Shown in pieces: positions 28,842-37,870 of a stretch of 64,000 nt of DNA. This stretch comes from Collinsella ureilytica. Its GTDB lineage: Bacteria; Actinomycetota; Coriobacteriia; Coriobacteriales; Coriobacteriaceae. The translations under genes were made by a program, and so were the position numbers. Under the pieces are notes generated by a model. The model saw nothing but the letters and a program-made list of their open reading frames with translations, was not told where the DNA came from and ran no database searches. The stretch is from positions 248,001-312,000 of the forward strand of contig NZ_JAIMFO010000006.1 in assembly GCF_019795105.1 (NCBI RefSeq), written 5' to 3'. Position 1 is the first letter of the stretch, and every line of letters begins with the position of its first letter.

Positions 28842-31571
28842 ATGGCCAGTACGCAGAAGTATCTTAACCATCTCCTCCAGCAGGTGGGTATTACCCCAGC
28901 ATGCAGTGAGGAGGAGCGCTCAGCAGCTGAGCGTCTTGCCGCGATCTTCAAGCACCATGGTTTTGATCCTCAAATTCAAGAGTTCACCTCAAGCTCAACC
29001 GCTACCTATGCAAAAGCTGTCTTGGGAGTGGCTGTATTTCTCGGCACGCTGCTCATGGGCTTTGGCGGGCCAGTTGGTATTTTTGGCTTTTTGCTGAACC
29101 TTGCAGCAGCAGTTATATATTGCCTTGAGCGCATGGGGCGTCCGGTGTTAACGCATCTGGGCAACGGTGGACTCTCTCAAAATGTTATTGCCTACCACCA
29201 GGCTTCAGGGCCTATGGCTTCCCCGCGCAATCGCCCGGTGGTCATTGTTGCCCACTACGACTCTCCTCGGGTTGATTTCTTAGCGCAGATGCCCTTTGCT
29301 CAATATCGTTCGCTTTTGATGCGCGCGCTTTTGCCAGCCATGATCATTCCTGCTGCAGTTTCCGTTCTCAACTTGTTGCCCCTCCCGGGTGCTGCTAAGA
29401 CGCTGCTCTGGTTACTTTCTTTGCTGGTGGCGCTTGTACCTTTGTCATATGCAGTGGCGATTATTGCAAATCGCTTCATTTTGCCCTACACCTCAGGCGC
29501 AGTTTGCAATAAGTCATCTGTTGCAGCCATGTTGGGTGTTATGGAAGCAACCTCTCCGTATCAAGGAGAAGTGGAATTTCCTGATGACATGCCCTTTGAT
29601 GAGTTTATGGCCGAACAGCAAGAGTTGGCAGCGAATCTTGCTGCACAAGCAGCAGTTGCTTTAGATGATGAGCAAGAAGAGCAGGAGATTGATCAGGTGG
29701 AACGTGACCTTTCTGATACCGGCCTCATCTCCGATGCTGCTTCTCATATTGATGACGAGGGCGCGCAAGCGGCATCCGATGATCAATACGATCAAGATCG
29801 GAGCATGAGTGATGGAGACGCCGCATCAACGCGAGCTTTCTCCACCGTACATGCTGAGATAAAGTCTTCTGATGCAACGGTTGAAATGGCGACTACGGAA
29901 GATGAAGATGGTGGGTCTTCAAACGAGGGCGGCTTAGACGCTAAAGTTGAGGATCATCCCGTCTCGTCGCTCCCAGTAAATGCATATGGCAACCTGCGCT
30001 TTGGTGAAGATATTATTCGTTCGCTCGGTATGGTGTCAGATGCGTGTCGGATTGTCTATGAGAGCACTGAAGATGATCCCGATGAGGCCGGAGATCTTTC
30101 TGCTATAGCTGCAGCTAATGATCGTTCGGCAGATGTGCACGCAATCGATCAAGATGCTGATGTGACCAACGATGAGTATCTCGAGGGAGATGCGTCACGT
30201 GGCGAAGATGGGCTTTCTGTTCCCAGCTCGGTGGCTGAGTTGGTTGCTGAGGGTGAAGAGCTGCACGAGGAGGTCAAGGACAACCAGGCGTCTGTGGCAG
30301 CCGACGAGCATTGTGAGGCTCAACATGAAGCATCGGCTCAGCATGCGCATGAAGATGAGGCTGGTGATGCTACTTCTGATCAGACTGCCGGTGTTGAGCA
30401 AGACGAGGCTTCTCAACCAGTCGCTCAGGTGAAGAATAGCCCGGCCGCACGGGATATGAAAACCGCGCGAGATGACCAGGATGCAACTACTGCTGATCCG
30501 GGGAAAACGCAGCTCTATCATCCAACAGAGACCGTTGACTCATTGATGGCAGAGATCAACGCCGCTGAGACAGGAACAAGAGGGGTTGATAGTACCCGCT
30601 CGATTCCACGTCAGATTCCACCAGTCGTTCCCGATGCCTCTGCACTGCAGACTTGCCACTCAGCGACCAGAAATGTCTTGTTTGATGTTCCCGATCCATC
30701 GCATACTACAGTAGATCCTTTCTCAGCACTACACACACCATCGCGCGCTGGTTTTTCGGTTGTGGATGCTGGTCAGAGGACGCCTCACGTGGAGGCGAAG
30801 GCACCAGAGCAAAAGCCTGAGGCTCAGCAGCCTGTTGCTGTAATACCTCCTGTTGCGGTAGATACTGAAGATGAAGTACAGCCATATGAGCCTGCCGAGC
30901 CTCGGGGGCTCGCGCGCCTGTTTGGTGGAAGAAAGAAAAAGAAGCGCGAGAGCATGAGTGAGTGGCTCGGCGTTGATAAGGACTTTAACGCTAAGAAAAC
31001 CGGTGGAGAGATTGGATCTTGGGACAATTTTGACTCGGATGATGACTCAAGCTGGAAGGGCGGTGCCGCCGCCCCTGAAGGCTCAGAGTCCGCTGATCTG
31101 GTTGAGGCAATTACCTCGCTTGGCGACGATGAGCTTCTCGGCCACGATATTTGGTTTGTAGCAACCGGCTCATCTGAGTGGGGCAATGCTGGCATCAATG
31201 CCTTCTTAGCTGAACATCGCGATAAGTTGCGCGGGGTCTTTCTCATCAACCTTGAATCGGTGGGTGCTGGCCAGCTTTCAATCATTACCACCGAAGGGGA
31301 GAAGCGCCAGCTCAAGGGGGATCGTCGTATCATGAAGTTGGTCTCGCGTGTGTCTGCAGACTTCCATCATGATTTTGCAACCGCACACCTTCCCTTTGAT
31401 ACCGATGCCTATGCTGCCATGCAAATGAGCCTGCGCTCGTTGACGATCGCTGGTATGGATGGCACTCGCTTGGCGTGTGCAAGAACTGATGAAGACCAAA
31501 CGTTCAACGTTGATGCAGAAAATGTTCAGGTTGTGGCTGATGTAGTTACTGAGGTAATTCGTCGCTCATAG
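28842..31571 (+). CDS. Membrane-spanning M28-peptidase-like protein with degenerate active site
   Basis: This 909-residue protein has a split M28-type fold. N-terminal parts include VVIVAHYDSPR (His138, Asp140). Membrane segments lie at about 57-95 and 160-212. A roughly 430-residue acidic, low-complexity insert (about 240-670, many Asp/Glu/Ala/Ser) follows, then the C-terminal half of the peptidase fold from about 765. Residues that should bind metal or catalyse are changed: the bridging Asp position reads Cys222 (GAVCNKSS), the Glu-Glu pair reads Ser778-Glu779, and the last His reads Arg881 (RTDEDQT). I infer a non-catalytic membrane protein. It is monocistronic, with a strong hairpin after it. 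Confidence 0.7.
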   Translation: MASTQKYLNHLLQQVGITPACSEEERSAAERLAAIFKHHGFDPQIQEFTSSSTATYAKAVLGVAVFLGTLLMGFGGPVGIFGFLLNLAAAVIYCLERMGRPVLTHLGNGGLSQNVIAYHQASGPMASPRNRPVVIVAHYDSPRVDFLAQMPFAQYRSLLMRALLPAMIIPAAVSVLNLLPLPGAAKTLLWLLSLLVALVPLSYAVAIIANRFILPYTSGAVCNKSSVAAMLGVMEATSPYQGEVEFPDDMPFDEFMAEQQELAANLAAQAAVALDDEQEEQEIDQVERDLSDTGLISDAASHIDDEGAQAASDDQYDQDRSMSDGDAASTRAFSTVHAEIKSSDATVEMATTEDEDGGSSNEGGLDAKVEDHPVSSLPVNAYGNLRFGEDIIRSLGMVSDACRIVYESTEDDPDEAGDLSAIAAANDRSADVHAIDQDADVTNDEYLEGDASRGEDGLSVPSSVAELVAEGEELHEEVKDNQASVAADEHCEAQHEASAQHAHEDEAGDATSDQTAGVEQDEASQPVAQVKNSPAARDMKTARDDQDATTADPGKTQLYHPTETVDSLMAEINAAETGTRGVDSTRSIPRQIPPVVPDASALQTCHSATRNVLFDVPDPSHTTVDPFSALHTPSRAGFSVVDAGQRTPHVEAKAPEQKPEAQQPVAVIPPVAVDTEDEVQPYEPAEPRGLARLFGGRKKKKRESMSEWLGVDKDFNAKKTGGEIGSWDNFDSDDDSSWKGGAAAPEGSESADLVEAITSLGDDELLGHDIWFVATGSSEWGNAGINAFLAEHRDKLRGVFLINLESVGAGQLSIITTEGEKRQLKGDRRIMKLVSRVSADFHHDFATAHLPFDTDAYAAMQMSLRSLTIAGMDGTRLACARTDEDQTFNVDAENVQVVADVVTEVIRRS

Positions 31572-31585
31572 GTAGAGAATTTTGA

Positions 31586-31615
31586 GCATACGCAGGAGGT
31601 GAGGCCTGCGTATGC
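31586..31615 (+). terminator. Hairpin after the M28-like gene
   Basis: Eleven-base arms GCATACGCAGG (31586-31596) and CCTGCGTATGC (31605-31615) have an eight-base loop, 15 bases past the stop codon. There is no U-run, so it is a weak or factor-assisted terminator. Confidence 0.55.
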
Positions 31616-31617
31616 TG

Positions 31618-31649
31618 GTATGCATGTTTGCTTGTATGCATGCTTGCTG
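31618..31649 (+). repeat. Two-copy 16-bp direct repeat
   Basis: GTATGCATGTTTGCTT at 31618-31633 is followed at once by GTATGCATGCTTGCTG, differing at two positions. It sits just upstream of the next small gene. Role unknown. Confidence 0.6.
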
Positions 31650-31691
31650 GTTCGGTAGATAATGGATGTAGATGGAACAAAAGGAGGTGCC

Positions 31692-31958
31692 GTGATTCAG
31701 TTTATTAAAATGCACTGGAAAGTGTACGTTTTTTTGGCTGTTACGGCAGTCCTTTTAGGTGCAGCGGCAGCCTATATTGTGGGTGTAAAAGGATCTACGC
31801 CTCCTGAGTTGCGTGCAAAGCGCATAGCAGCCGAGCAGGGACAAACAGTACTTGAGCGAAGTGAAGGTTTGGCTTCCAGTACAGCAAACGCTGAAGGGTC
31901 TGCTGAACCTTCTTCTAAGGTCGGTAGTGAGGCATCAGGTAACGCTTCAGCTGAGTAA
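31692..31958 (+). CDS. Small single-pass membrane protein
   Basis: This is an 88-residue protein with one membrane helix (VYVFLAVTAVLLGAAAAYIVGV) and a hydrophilic Ser/Ala/Glu-rich C-terminal tail. The GTG at 31692 has AAAGGAGG four bases upstream, much better than the in-frame ATG at 31662. Not recognised. Its basic N terminus (FIKMHWK) before the helix suggests the tail faces outward. Confidence 0.72.
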   Translation: MIQFIKMHWKVYVFLAVTAVLLGAAAAYIVGVKGSTPPELRAKRIAAEQGQTVLERSEGLASSTANAEGSAEPSSKVGSEASGNASAE

Positions 31959-32043
31959 GTGAACGAGCTAACACGTACATCAATTGGCTGTGTGTGAGTA
32001 GATCCCCTACGAGGATTTACGCTGAGCGGGTATAGTCACAGAC

Positions 32044-32769
32044 TCAGCGAGCAAAAACTACCAGGGTGCGGTCTCGTTGCCCAGTGACATCAGAAGAGCA
32101 GGTACAAAGGGTAATAAGGTGATCGGACAAAGGTGACGTTTCGGCGCGAGCTGAAGCGTAGCGCTGCAACTCGCCAATCCAGGCTGCTTTTTCATGTGCA
32201 CTCTCAAACTCAAACCGCTGAATTGTGGTGTATGAGGCATCAACTTTGCATGCAAGCAGTGGGAAATATATCAAAGGATCAGCGCTGCCTTTTGGTGTGA
32301 TTTTAAGCGTACCCAAACTTTGAAATACCTCTGGCTCATATGCTCGGTAGATGGTGCCCAATCCCACATATTCATCATCGAGAATATGGTGCCCATACAC
32401 CAGCGCGTGATCGCTGAACAGATTACAACGGTAGTCAAGCTGGAGGCAGCCATAGGGATCGGGCTGACGATTACGGTTATGACAGAGATAAAACTCTTTG
32501 TCATCTGTGTCACGAGGGGTAAGTATAGGCTGGGATAGGGAGCTTTTCGTGAGCTCGAGAAAGGCAACAATATCCGGGTTGAGCTGCTGAAGATTCTCCC
32601 AATCAGCTCCTGTTTCTGGAGGGGTATTCTCATCGAGCAGCCTCTTGGGATGTGAGGCATGTTCGGGTTTTGTGGAGTGGGATTCTGAGTGCGTTGCCCA
32701 TGCTCCCAAAATCCCACTCACAAAAAGACTCCCTGCTACAAATATGCGACGCGTATACGTACGTCTCAT
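32044..32769 (-). CDS. srtB: Class B sortase
   Basis: This membrane-anchored cysteine transpeptidase attaches surface proteins to peptidoglycan or polymerises pilins. It has an N-terminal signal anchor (RRIFVAGSLFVSGILGAWA), the DWENLQQLNPDIVAFLEL region typical of class B, catalytic His in VYGHHI, Cys in the TLxTC motif (ITLCTCSS), and the Arg in QRDRTLVVFAR. The ATG at 32769 overlaps the stop of the upstream adhesin gene as ATGA, so the two are translationally coupled and the adhesin is the likely substrate. 241 residues. A dyad (CGCTGAG/CTCAGCG, 32020-32049) covers the stop codon. Confidence 0.93.
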   Translation of the reverse strand: MRRTYTRRIFVAGSLFVSGILGAWATHSESHSTKPEHASHPKRLLDENTPPETGADWENLQQLNPDIVAFLELTKSSLSQPILTPRDTDDKEFYLCHNRNRQPDPYGCLQLDYRCNLFSDHALVYGHHILDDEYVGLGTIYRAYEPEVFQSLGTLKITPKGSADPLIYFPLLACKVDASYTTIQRFEFESAHEKAAWIGELQRYASARAETSPLSDHLITLCTCSSDVTGQRDRTLVVFAR

Positions 32770-35700
32770 AGTCTTGGTCTCACATGCAAGAGGAGCTGTA
32801 TAACGGAGACACAACCAATGGTGGCTGTGGTGACGATGGCTGGGAGCAGGTTCGTCGTGCCGGTTTGCGGCAAAGGCGTATGTTTGGGCACGGCACGCTG
32901 AATAACATGGTCTTCATCGTGTCCTTCAAGGCCGGTTCCACCCCCATTGCGATACAAAGACAGCTGTACATAGTTTTCCAAAGGTGAGCCTTCGGTATAG
33001 GAGTCGGTAACCTTGAGCTGAATACGTGCCGGCTCTGCTGCCTCTGCATCATGTGCGCGTTGGCTTTGAGCGCTTTTGATATCGTCATGAGGGCGTTTTC
33101 GATCAGGACGGTTCCAGTCTGTGCCTATAGTGGTGAAATGTTTCTCAACTCGTCCGTATTCGAACCTAAGTCCAATTACGTGCTCATCTGGGTCCAGCCC
33201 AAGATCGCTAACGAACAGTGTCGTACTGCTATCCGTTGGAAGGTCTTGTTTCCACAGCCTCCAGCCGGTGTAATCAAGTGCACGCCCATCGTCGCCCAAG
33301 GTCTTTTTGGTTTCAGGATGGCTCAGCCAAGGATTGTCTACACCGTCTGTAAGCGTTGCATTGGCATCGGATGCCTGGACTGCATCTTCGCTCTGCGAGT
33401 GGTTGGTTTGAAACCACAGATTCATCTTATTGTCAGCGTCGCCAACCGTAACTGGAGTGGTGACGGCAACTAAGGTTGCCCGTCCTTCTTTTACTGCAAG
33501 CAACTCGTCTTCAACGGTGCACTCATCTGTCCAGGAGTTCGAGGTATTCCGAAAGGCGATCGTATAGGCATACGATCCATCTTCGGATTCTTGCGCAGGA
33601 ACACCTCCCTCACAGGCTGCTTCTACGTGTTGAGCCAAGGGCCGTGCTACCTCTTGTTGTTTATCCACCTCGCCAGAAATCGTGAGCGGAGCATCATGCA
33701 TTACGACCGTTTGAATTTCTTCCGTTTCTAAAATGCTGAATTCAACAGGGTTAGCAAGGTCATAGGTTCTGGGTGTCATGCGCTCAACGAGTGTGTATGT
33801 TCCCGGGGGCAGCGCTTCTATCCGATGTGGTTCAGTGGTTGAGGTCCAAGAAGCAATCTCGTTGCCCTCTGCATCAAAAAGAGCAAGTTCAGCTCCGGCA
33901 ACCTCGTTTTCTGTACTCACATCACGCTTGCTCAATTCAGTCTTGGTCGGCTCGTTAGCAACAACCTGCTCCAACACAACCTCTTTTGTATCCCGATCAT
34001 GCCATGTGAACTCAATTAGAATCGGCTCAGCTTGCATGACATATCCGAGTGGAGCCTTGCGCTCGATGAGGTGGAACTGGGTTGTATGGCCTCCAAGTGG
34101 CAGGGGGCGAGATTCGGCTCTGCCATCTTGATCCGTTTCAATATGATCCATAACCTGGCCTTCTGTGGCTATGACCGTGCCATCTGGTAAAACGATGTCT
34201 TGCGCAGCGGCAATGTCAAAGCGAGCGCCAGCAAGTGGTTCGTCGCTGTTCTGAGGTGTTTTTAGGATATGGAGGCGACCGTAAGCGCGATCATTAGCCA
34301 CGCGTATGACCACGAAGGGATCGCCCTGGTCTTCTCCCTCAACCGTGAAAGGAAGCTCTTCTATTGTGACTACATAAGGTGCTGGGGCGGCGATTTCACG
34401 CAGCTTGTATGAGCCTGCCTGCAACAGGCCGGGAAGCGTGACTGTTCCATCATCGCCGGTGGTAAAGGTATCGAGATGCGAAGGTGATGGATACCAAGCC
34501 TTTTGAACAATAGGGTTTCCCTCAAAATCTAGAATCTGAAATGAAAAGCCAGCGAGCGGTACAGTCTTTCCTGTTTCTGCGTCAGTCTTAATGATTTGTA
34601 GACGTGACGCACGCGCTCGGTTGCCTACCGTGTAGCGCAGCGTTGCTCCATTAACCATCTGATCTGCCGGTATTGTCCAATCTGAAACAGGAGCAAAGCC
34701 TTCTGGTACGGTTTCTGCACGCTCTCGCACGGTATAGCCTGCTTGATCGTAAGGTAAGGCACCGTGGATGTGTTCGTGGTGATCCCCAGCACCAAACCAT
34801 TGGCCTGCAGTTGTAGCATGGCCATCGTGGTCAGTGGTAATCGTTCCTACCGTTTCATTCGTGGTTCCAGAGATGATGTCGAACGAGATCCCAACCCCAG
34901 GACGCTCCAGTTTGGATCCTTGATCATCACGGGCATCAAGGAATTTAGAAATCTCAATATCAAAGGTAAGGGGATGCTCTACAAAGTCTGCCTCAGGAAT
35001 GAGCTCAATGATGCCCGCCTCATTCTGACCTTGCGGGGTAATTTCATAGGTATGCACACGCTCATCTAAGAGATAGCCCACCGGTGCTTTAAGCTCTCGA
35101 ACGTCGATGGTGCCTAAAGGAATATTTTCAAAAATTACTACACCTTCTGCTGAGGTTGCTCCCGTGGCTTCCCAGCCTGGGGTTGAGCGTGAGCTGATGT
35201 GATAGACAGCACCTTCTAACGTGGCGCCAGCCTGAGCGATTCCAAGCGTGGCAGAGTCGCGTTTACTGATAACGAGACGGGCACATGCTGGCTGCTCAGG
35301 CGCGTGTACCGTGAGCGGAGTCGTTTCAACATTCACACGCAGCTGTTCAGGATTTACGAGATAGCCGGGGGATGCCGCCGTTTCAACGGCGTAGTAGTTT
35401 TGATTCGGAGCAAGTGAGCAGTGAGCATTTCCCTGCTCGTCGGTTATCAGATGTGCTACACGCTCATGGGTGTCTGAACGAAAGATTTCATACTGCGCGT
35501 TGGCAAGTGAATACGATGGATTGTTACCAGTCAGTTCAGGTGAGCTTGAGCGTTTCTCGATGATAATGGGGATCTTTTTGGTGGCAGTGAGGATTGATTG
35601 ATGGGGAGAAGAGCTCCCTTCGCTTTGGAGCCATAGATGGGCACATCCTTGTTCAGGAGCTTTCTCACCTTGATTGCGGTACGCAAGACCGGCCTGGTAT

Positions 35701-36212
35701 AAATCCCACGCAACTTGTTTCACTTCGGGATCAGGCTCTTTTGCCCAACGCTCATAGTAGTAGCGATTACCGTGATAGCTTGTCGTCTTACCGGTGAAGG
35801 TCAAAAGATCTGGCCGTTGATCTGCAATAGCGAGCCACGCTGCCAAGGCGGTTGCAAGCTCCGCACGCTCACCTTGCAGTCCTCCTATCTCACGAACAAT
35901 CTCACCGTCGTATCCGTGGTAGAGCACATAATCGACCTCTGGAATTCCGAGCTTTCCTCCAGATGTGAGACGTTGTCCCTCAAGGGGAATCTTTAAGTAA
36001 CCCTGTGCACAGTAACCAATATTGCCTGCGCTGTTGCCGTCTACACGGATGAACTGAGGCGGTGGGTCACGATGAGAGTACCCGACCGTAATTGAGGTGA
36101 CGGTAACTGTTTCATCAGCTTCCGCACGAACACGTGCAGGGCTGAGCAACATAATTCCTGCAATAAGTAGTGCGATGAGTGCACATGCAGGTAGATACGC
36201 TTTCTTAACCAC
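32766..36212 (-). CDS. LPQTG-anchored adhesin/pilin with multiple Cna_B/SpaA-type domains
   Basis: This 1148-residue wall-anchored surface protein has a signal peptide (1-30, ending ARVRA) and an N-terminal thioester-like domain with Cys68 in NIGYCAQGY. Serial beta-sandwich modules of the SpaA/Cna_B type follow from about 225 to 860, recognisable from repeated LVISKRDS, LQIIKTDAETGKTVPLAG, LHILKTPQNSDEPLAGARFDI and xLxERxAPxGY ends. A distinct domain at about 880-1080, LPQTG at 1114-1118, a hydrophobic stretch and a basic tail complete it. The TQxA-type motif reads TALAAW (121-126), so the glutamine partner for a Cys-Gln thioester is missing. The GTG start has AAGGGGG upstream. In an operon with srtB. 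Confidence 0.88.
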   Translation of the reverse strand: MVKKAYLPACALIALLIAGIMLLSPARVRAEADETVTVTSITVGYSHRDPPPQFIRVDGNSAGNIGYCAQGYLKIPLEGQRLTSGGKLGIPEVDYVLYHGYDGEIVREIGGLQGERAELATALAAWLAIADQRPDLLTFTGKTTSYHGNRYYYERWAKEPDPEVKQVAWDLYQAGLAYRNQGEKAPEQGCAHLWLQSEGSSSPHQSILTATKKIPIIIEKRSSSPELTGNNPSYSLANAQYEIFRSDTHERVAHLITDEQGNAHCSLAPNQNYYAVETAASPGYLVNPEQLRVNVETTPLTVHAPEQPACARLVISKRDSATLGIAQAGATLEGAVYHISSRSTPGWEATGATSAEGVVIFENIPLGTIDVRELKAPVGYLLDERVHTYEITPQGQNEAGIIELIPEADFVEHPLTFDIEISKFLDARDDQGSKLERPGVGISFDIISGTTNETVGTITTDHDGHATTAGQWFGAGDHHEHIHGALPYDQAGYTVRERAETVPEGFAPVSDWTIPADQMVNGATLRYTVGNRARASRLQIIKTDAETGKTVPLAGFSFQILDFEGNPIVQKAWYPSPSHLDTFTTGDDGTVTLPGLLQAGSYKLREIAAPAPYVVTIEELPFTVEGEDQGDPFVVIRVANDRAYGRLHILKTPQNSDEPLAGARFDIAAAQDIVLPDGTVIATEGQVMDHIETDQDGRAESRPLPLGGHTTQFHLIERKAPLGYVMQAEPILIEFTWHDRDTKEVVLEQVVANEPTKTELSKRDVSTENEVAGAELALFDAEGNEIASWTSTTEPHRIEALPPGTYTLVERMTPRTYDLANPVEFSILETEEIQTVVMHDAPLTISGEVDKQQEVARPLAQHVEAACEGGVPAQESEDGSYAYTIAFRNTSNSWTDECTVEDELLAVKEGRATLVAVTTPVTVGDADNKMNLWFQTNHSQSEDAVQASDANATLTDGVDNPWLSHPETKKTLGDDGRALDYTGWRLWKQDLPTDSSTTLFVSDLGLDPDEHVIGLRFEYGRVEKHFTTIGTDWNRPDRKRPHDDIKSAQSQRAHDAEAAEPARIQLKVTDSYTEGSPLENYVQLSLYRNGGGTGLEGHDEDHVIQRAVPKHTPLPQTGTTNLLPAIVTTATIGCVSVIQLLLHVRPRL

Positions 36213-36404
36213 AACAAGCCCCCTTCTTCACTGAGATTGGAGGCTGAGCGTACCGTAGGAGTTCTTACAAAATAGAGGTGGAGACGGGCAGAATGCTCAC
36301 AGTGGATGATCCGACAACTCAGCAAAAACTAACAAGCCAGTACCTTGGGTCGGCTCATATGGAATATAGGAAAAAAGTGATCCATTACATGAGCGGAGTC
36401 TCTT

Positions 36405-36437
36405 CAAAAAAGACACCACCTCTTGGAGGTGGTGTCT
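36405..36437 (-). terminator. Strong Rho-independent terminator on the minus strand
   Basis: Arms 36411-36422 and 36426-36437 (12 bp, AGACACCACCTC and its complement) have a three-base loop, and on the minus strand TTTTTT follows. It lies 247 bases past the glutathione peroxidase stop. Nothing recognisable codes in 36438-36683, which would be a long 3' UTR or a small RNA ending here; two similar stretches (TGGTTGAGCCC and TGGTTGAACCC) occur in it. The remaining 36213-36404 holds the adhesin promoter and leader but no clear motif. Confidence 0.88.
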
Positions 36438-36683
36438 GCATCTACGTAGACCCTTTGACCGCGTGCCAATAAACAGACAGCTGCAATTCTCATGGGTGCA
36501 TGTGCTTTGTGATGGTTGAGCCCACATACCCGTATGAGTGGGGACAGCATGTATGTATGCGGTGGTTGAACCCTGAGTCCACCTGAGCGAGTGCGTGTAC
36601 AAACACATTACAAAGCTGCAACACTAACAGGAACAGGTTACTAGGCCTGAGTAGGCTTGGCATGCGAGGGTGTGCTTCAAAGC

Positions 36684-37235
36684 CTAGAGCAGCTTTTCCA
36701 CTGCAGGACGCACAACGGTGGCAATATCTGCCGTAGGCTCAAAGCGTGCAACAACCTGGCCGTTCTTATCGAGCAAGAACTTCGTGAAATTCCACTTAAT
36801 ATCAGCGCTTTGCTTCCAATGAGGATCATCTTCATCAAACATCTTCGTGAGGATGGGTGTGAGTTTGTGGTTCGGGTCAAAACCAGCAAAACCCTGCTCT
36901 TTCTTTAACCAAGTAAATAAGGGGTGTTCATGCTCGCCATTCACCTCTACCTTGGCAAACTGCGGGAAGGTGACACCGAAGCGCCCTGTACAAAAGGTGT
37001 GAATCTCTTGAGCGGTACCAGGTGCCTGGTTGCCAAACTGGTTGCAAGGAAAATCAAGAATCTCAAAATCCTGATCTCCAAGATCTTGATACAGTTTTTG
37101 TAAATCAGCATAGGTGGGGGTAAACCCACACTCGGTAGCCGTGTTTACAATAAGCAGTACTTTTCCCTGGTAGTCGGCAAGATGTACATCATTGCCCTGC
37201 ATATCTTGTACGGTGAAATCGTAGACGGAGCTCAT
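36684..37235 (-). CDS. Glutathione peroxidase-family thiol peroxidase
   Basis: This 183-residue peroxidase reduces hydroperoxides and in bacteria usually uses thioredoxin rather than glutathione. The peroxidatic cysteine is in NTATECGFTPTY (Cys, not selenocysteine), the conserved glutamine is in FPCNQFGNQAPG, and the tryptophan/asparagine are in WNFTKFLLDKNG. The gene is complete. A second, broken copy lies at 42932-43483 on the same strand, and the two copies bracket the GH20 surface-protein gene. Confidence 0.95.
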   Translation of the reverse strand: MSSVYDFTVQDMQGNDVHLADYQGKVLLIVNTATECGFTPTYADLQKLYQDLGDQDFEILDFPCNQFGNQAPGTAQEIHTFCTGRFGVTFPQFAKVEVNGEHEHPLFTWLKKEQGFAGFDPNHKLTPILTKMFDEDDPHWKQSADIKWNFTKFLLDKNGQVVARFEPTADIATVVRPAVEKLL

Positions 37236-37378
37236 CTGATCTCTCCATTCTAGTCGCGAGGCGACTTTACGAGGGCACCCTCCGTGCCCAACCTGTATCT
37301 CTCTTGCCCGGAAGCTCTTCTATCTATGCACGCCAGCAGGAGAGTTGCTGTTTTGCAGAGGGAGATGAGATGGGTGGG

Positions 37379-37468
37379 CGATGGACTACCGCGATGGGAT
37401 GTAGCGATGGGCTACAACAACGGACTACAGCGATGACTACAACAATGGACTACAACAATGAGCTGCGC
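37379..37468 (+). repeat. Tandem array of about seven degenerate 13-bp units
   Basis: Units such as CGATGGACTACCG, CGATGGGATGTAG, CGATGGGCTACAA, CAACGGACTACAG, CGATGACTACAA (12) and CAATGGACTACAA follow head to tail from 37379. The period is not a multiple of three. A further 13-bp pair (CATGAGGTCGCAG / CATGAGGTCTCGT) stands at 37802-37827. The whole 37236-37870 spacer before the GH20 gene otherwise shows no convincing gene; a 171-codon frame across it has no recognisable features. Confidence 0.75.
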
Positions 37469-37870
37469 GTAAGAAAACCTGTAAACAAAACAGCAAGGCG
37501 CATAAGCCACCATTGCTCGCCAGCCCTTATTCATCCTCTTGCTCACAAATGCCGAGGGCACAGAGTCTCAGTCCTAGAACGCTCCCATCGCGCCCAGCCC
37601 ATGGATGAAAGATCAAGAAACAGGCGTGTCCAACCTATGCATGAAAGAGCGGTTCTACTGGTAATAAGTCTGCAATACCTGTATGAATCTAGGCGGGAAT
37701 TCAATACCGTTGATACTCTTCATAAAACCGTTCACCGAAATATATTTCCGTACAACCTAAGCGTCCTTACCCTCAGTCAGAAAATTATGAGGATTGCGCA
37801 ACATGAGGTCGCAGCATGAGGTCTCGTCGTATGTGCAGACAGAGCATGAGAATAACAAGGGGTGTACGGT

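Noticed and set aside
36297-36608. 103-codon minus-strand frame across the strong terminator
   Set aside because: It reads through a 12-bp hairpin with a T-run and has no start signal or domain; more likely untranslated RNA.
37376-37470. The 13-bp array as a CRISPR
   Set aside because: Units are directly adjacent without spacers and are too short; no cas genes are in the window.
37304-37819. A 171-codon open frame upstream of the GH20 gene
   Set aside because: It runs through the 13-bp tandem array, whose period breaks any protein repeat. It has no Shine-Dalgarno, no recognisable domain and unlikely composition.
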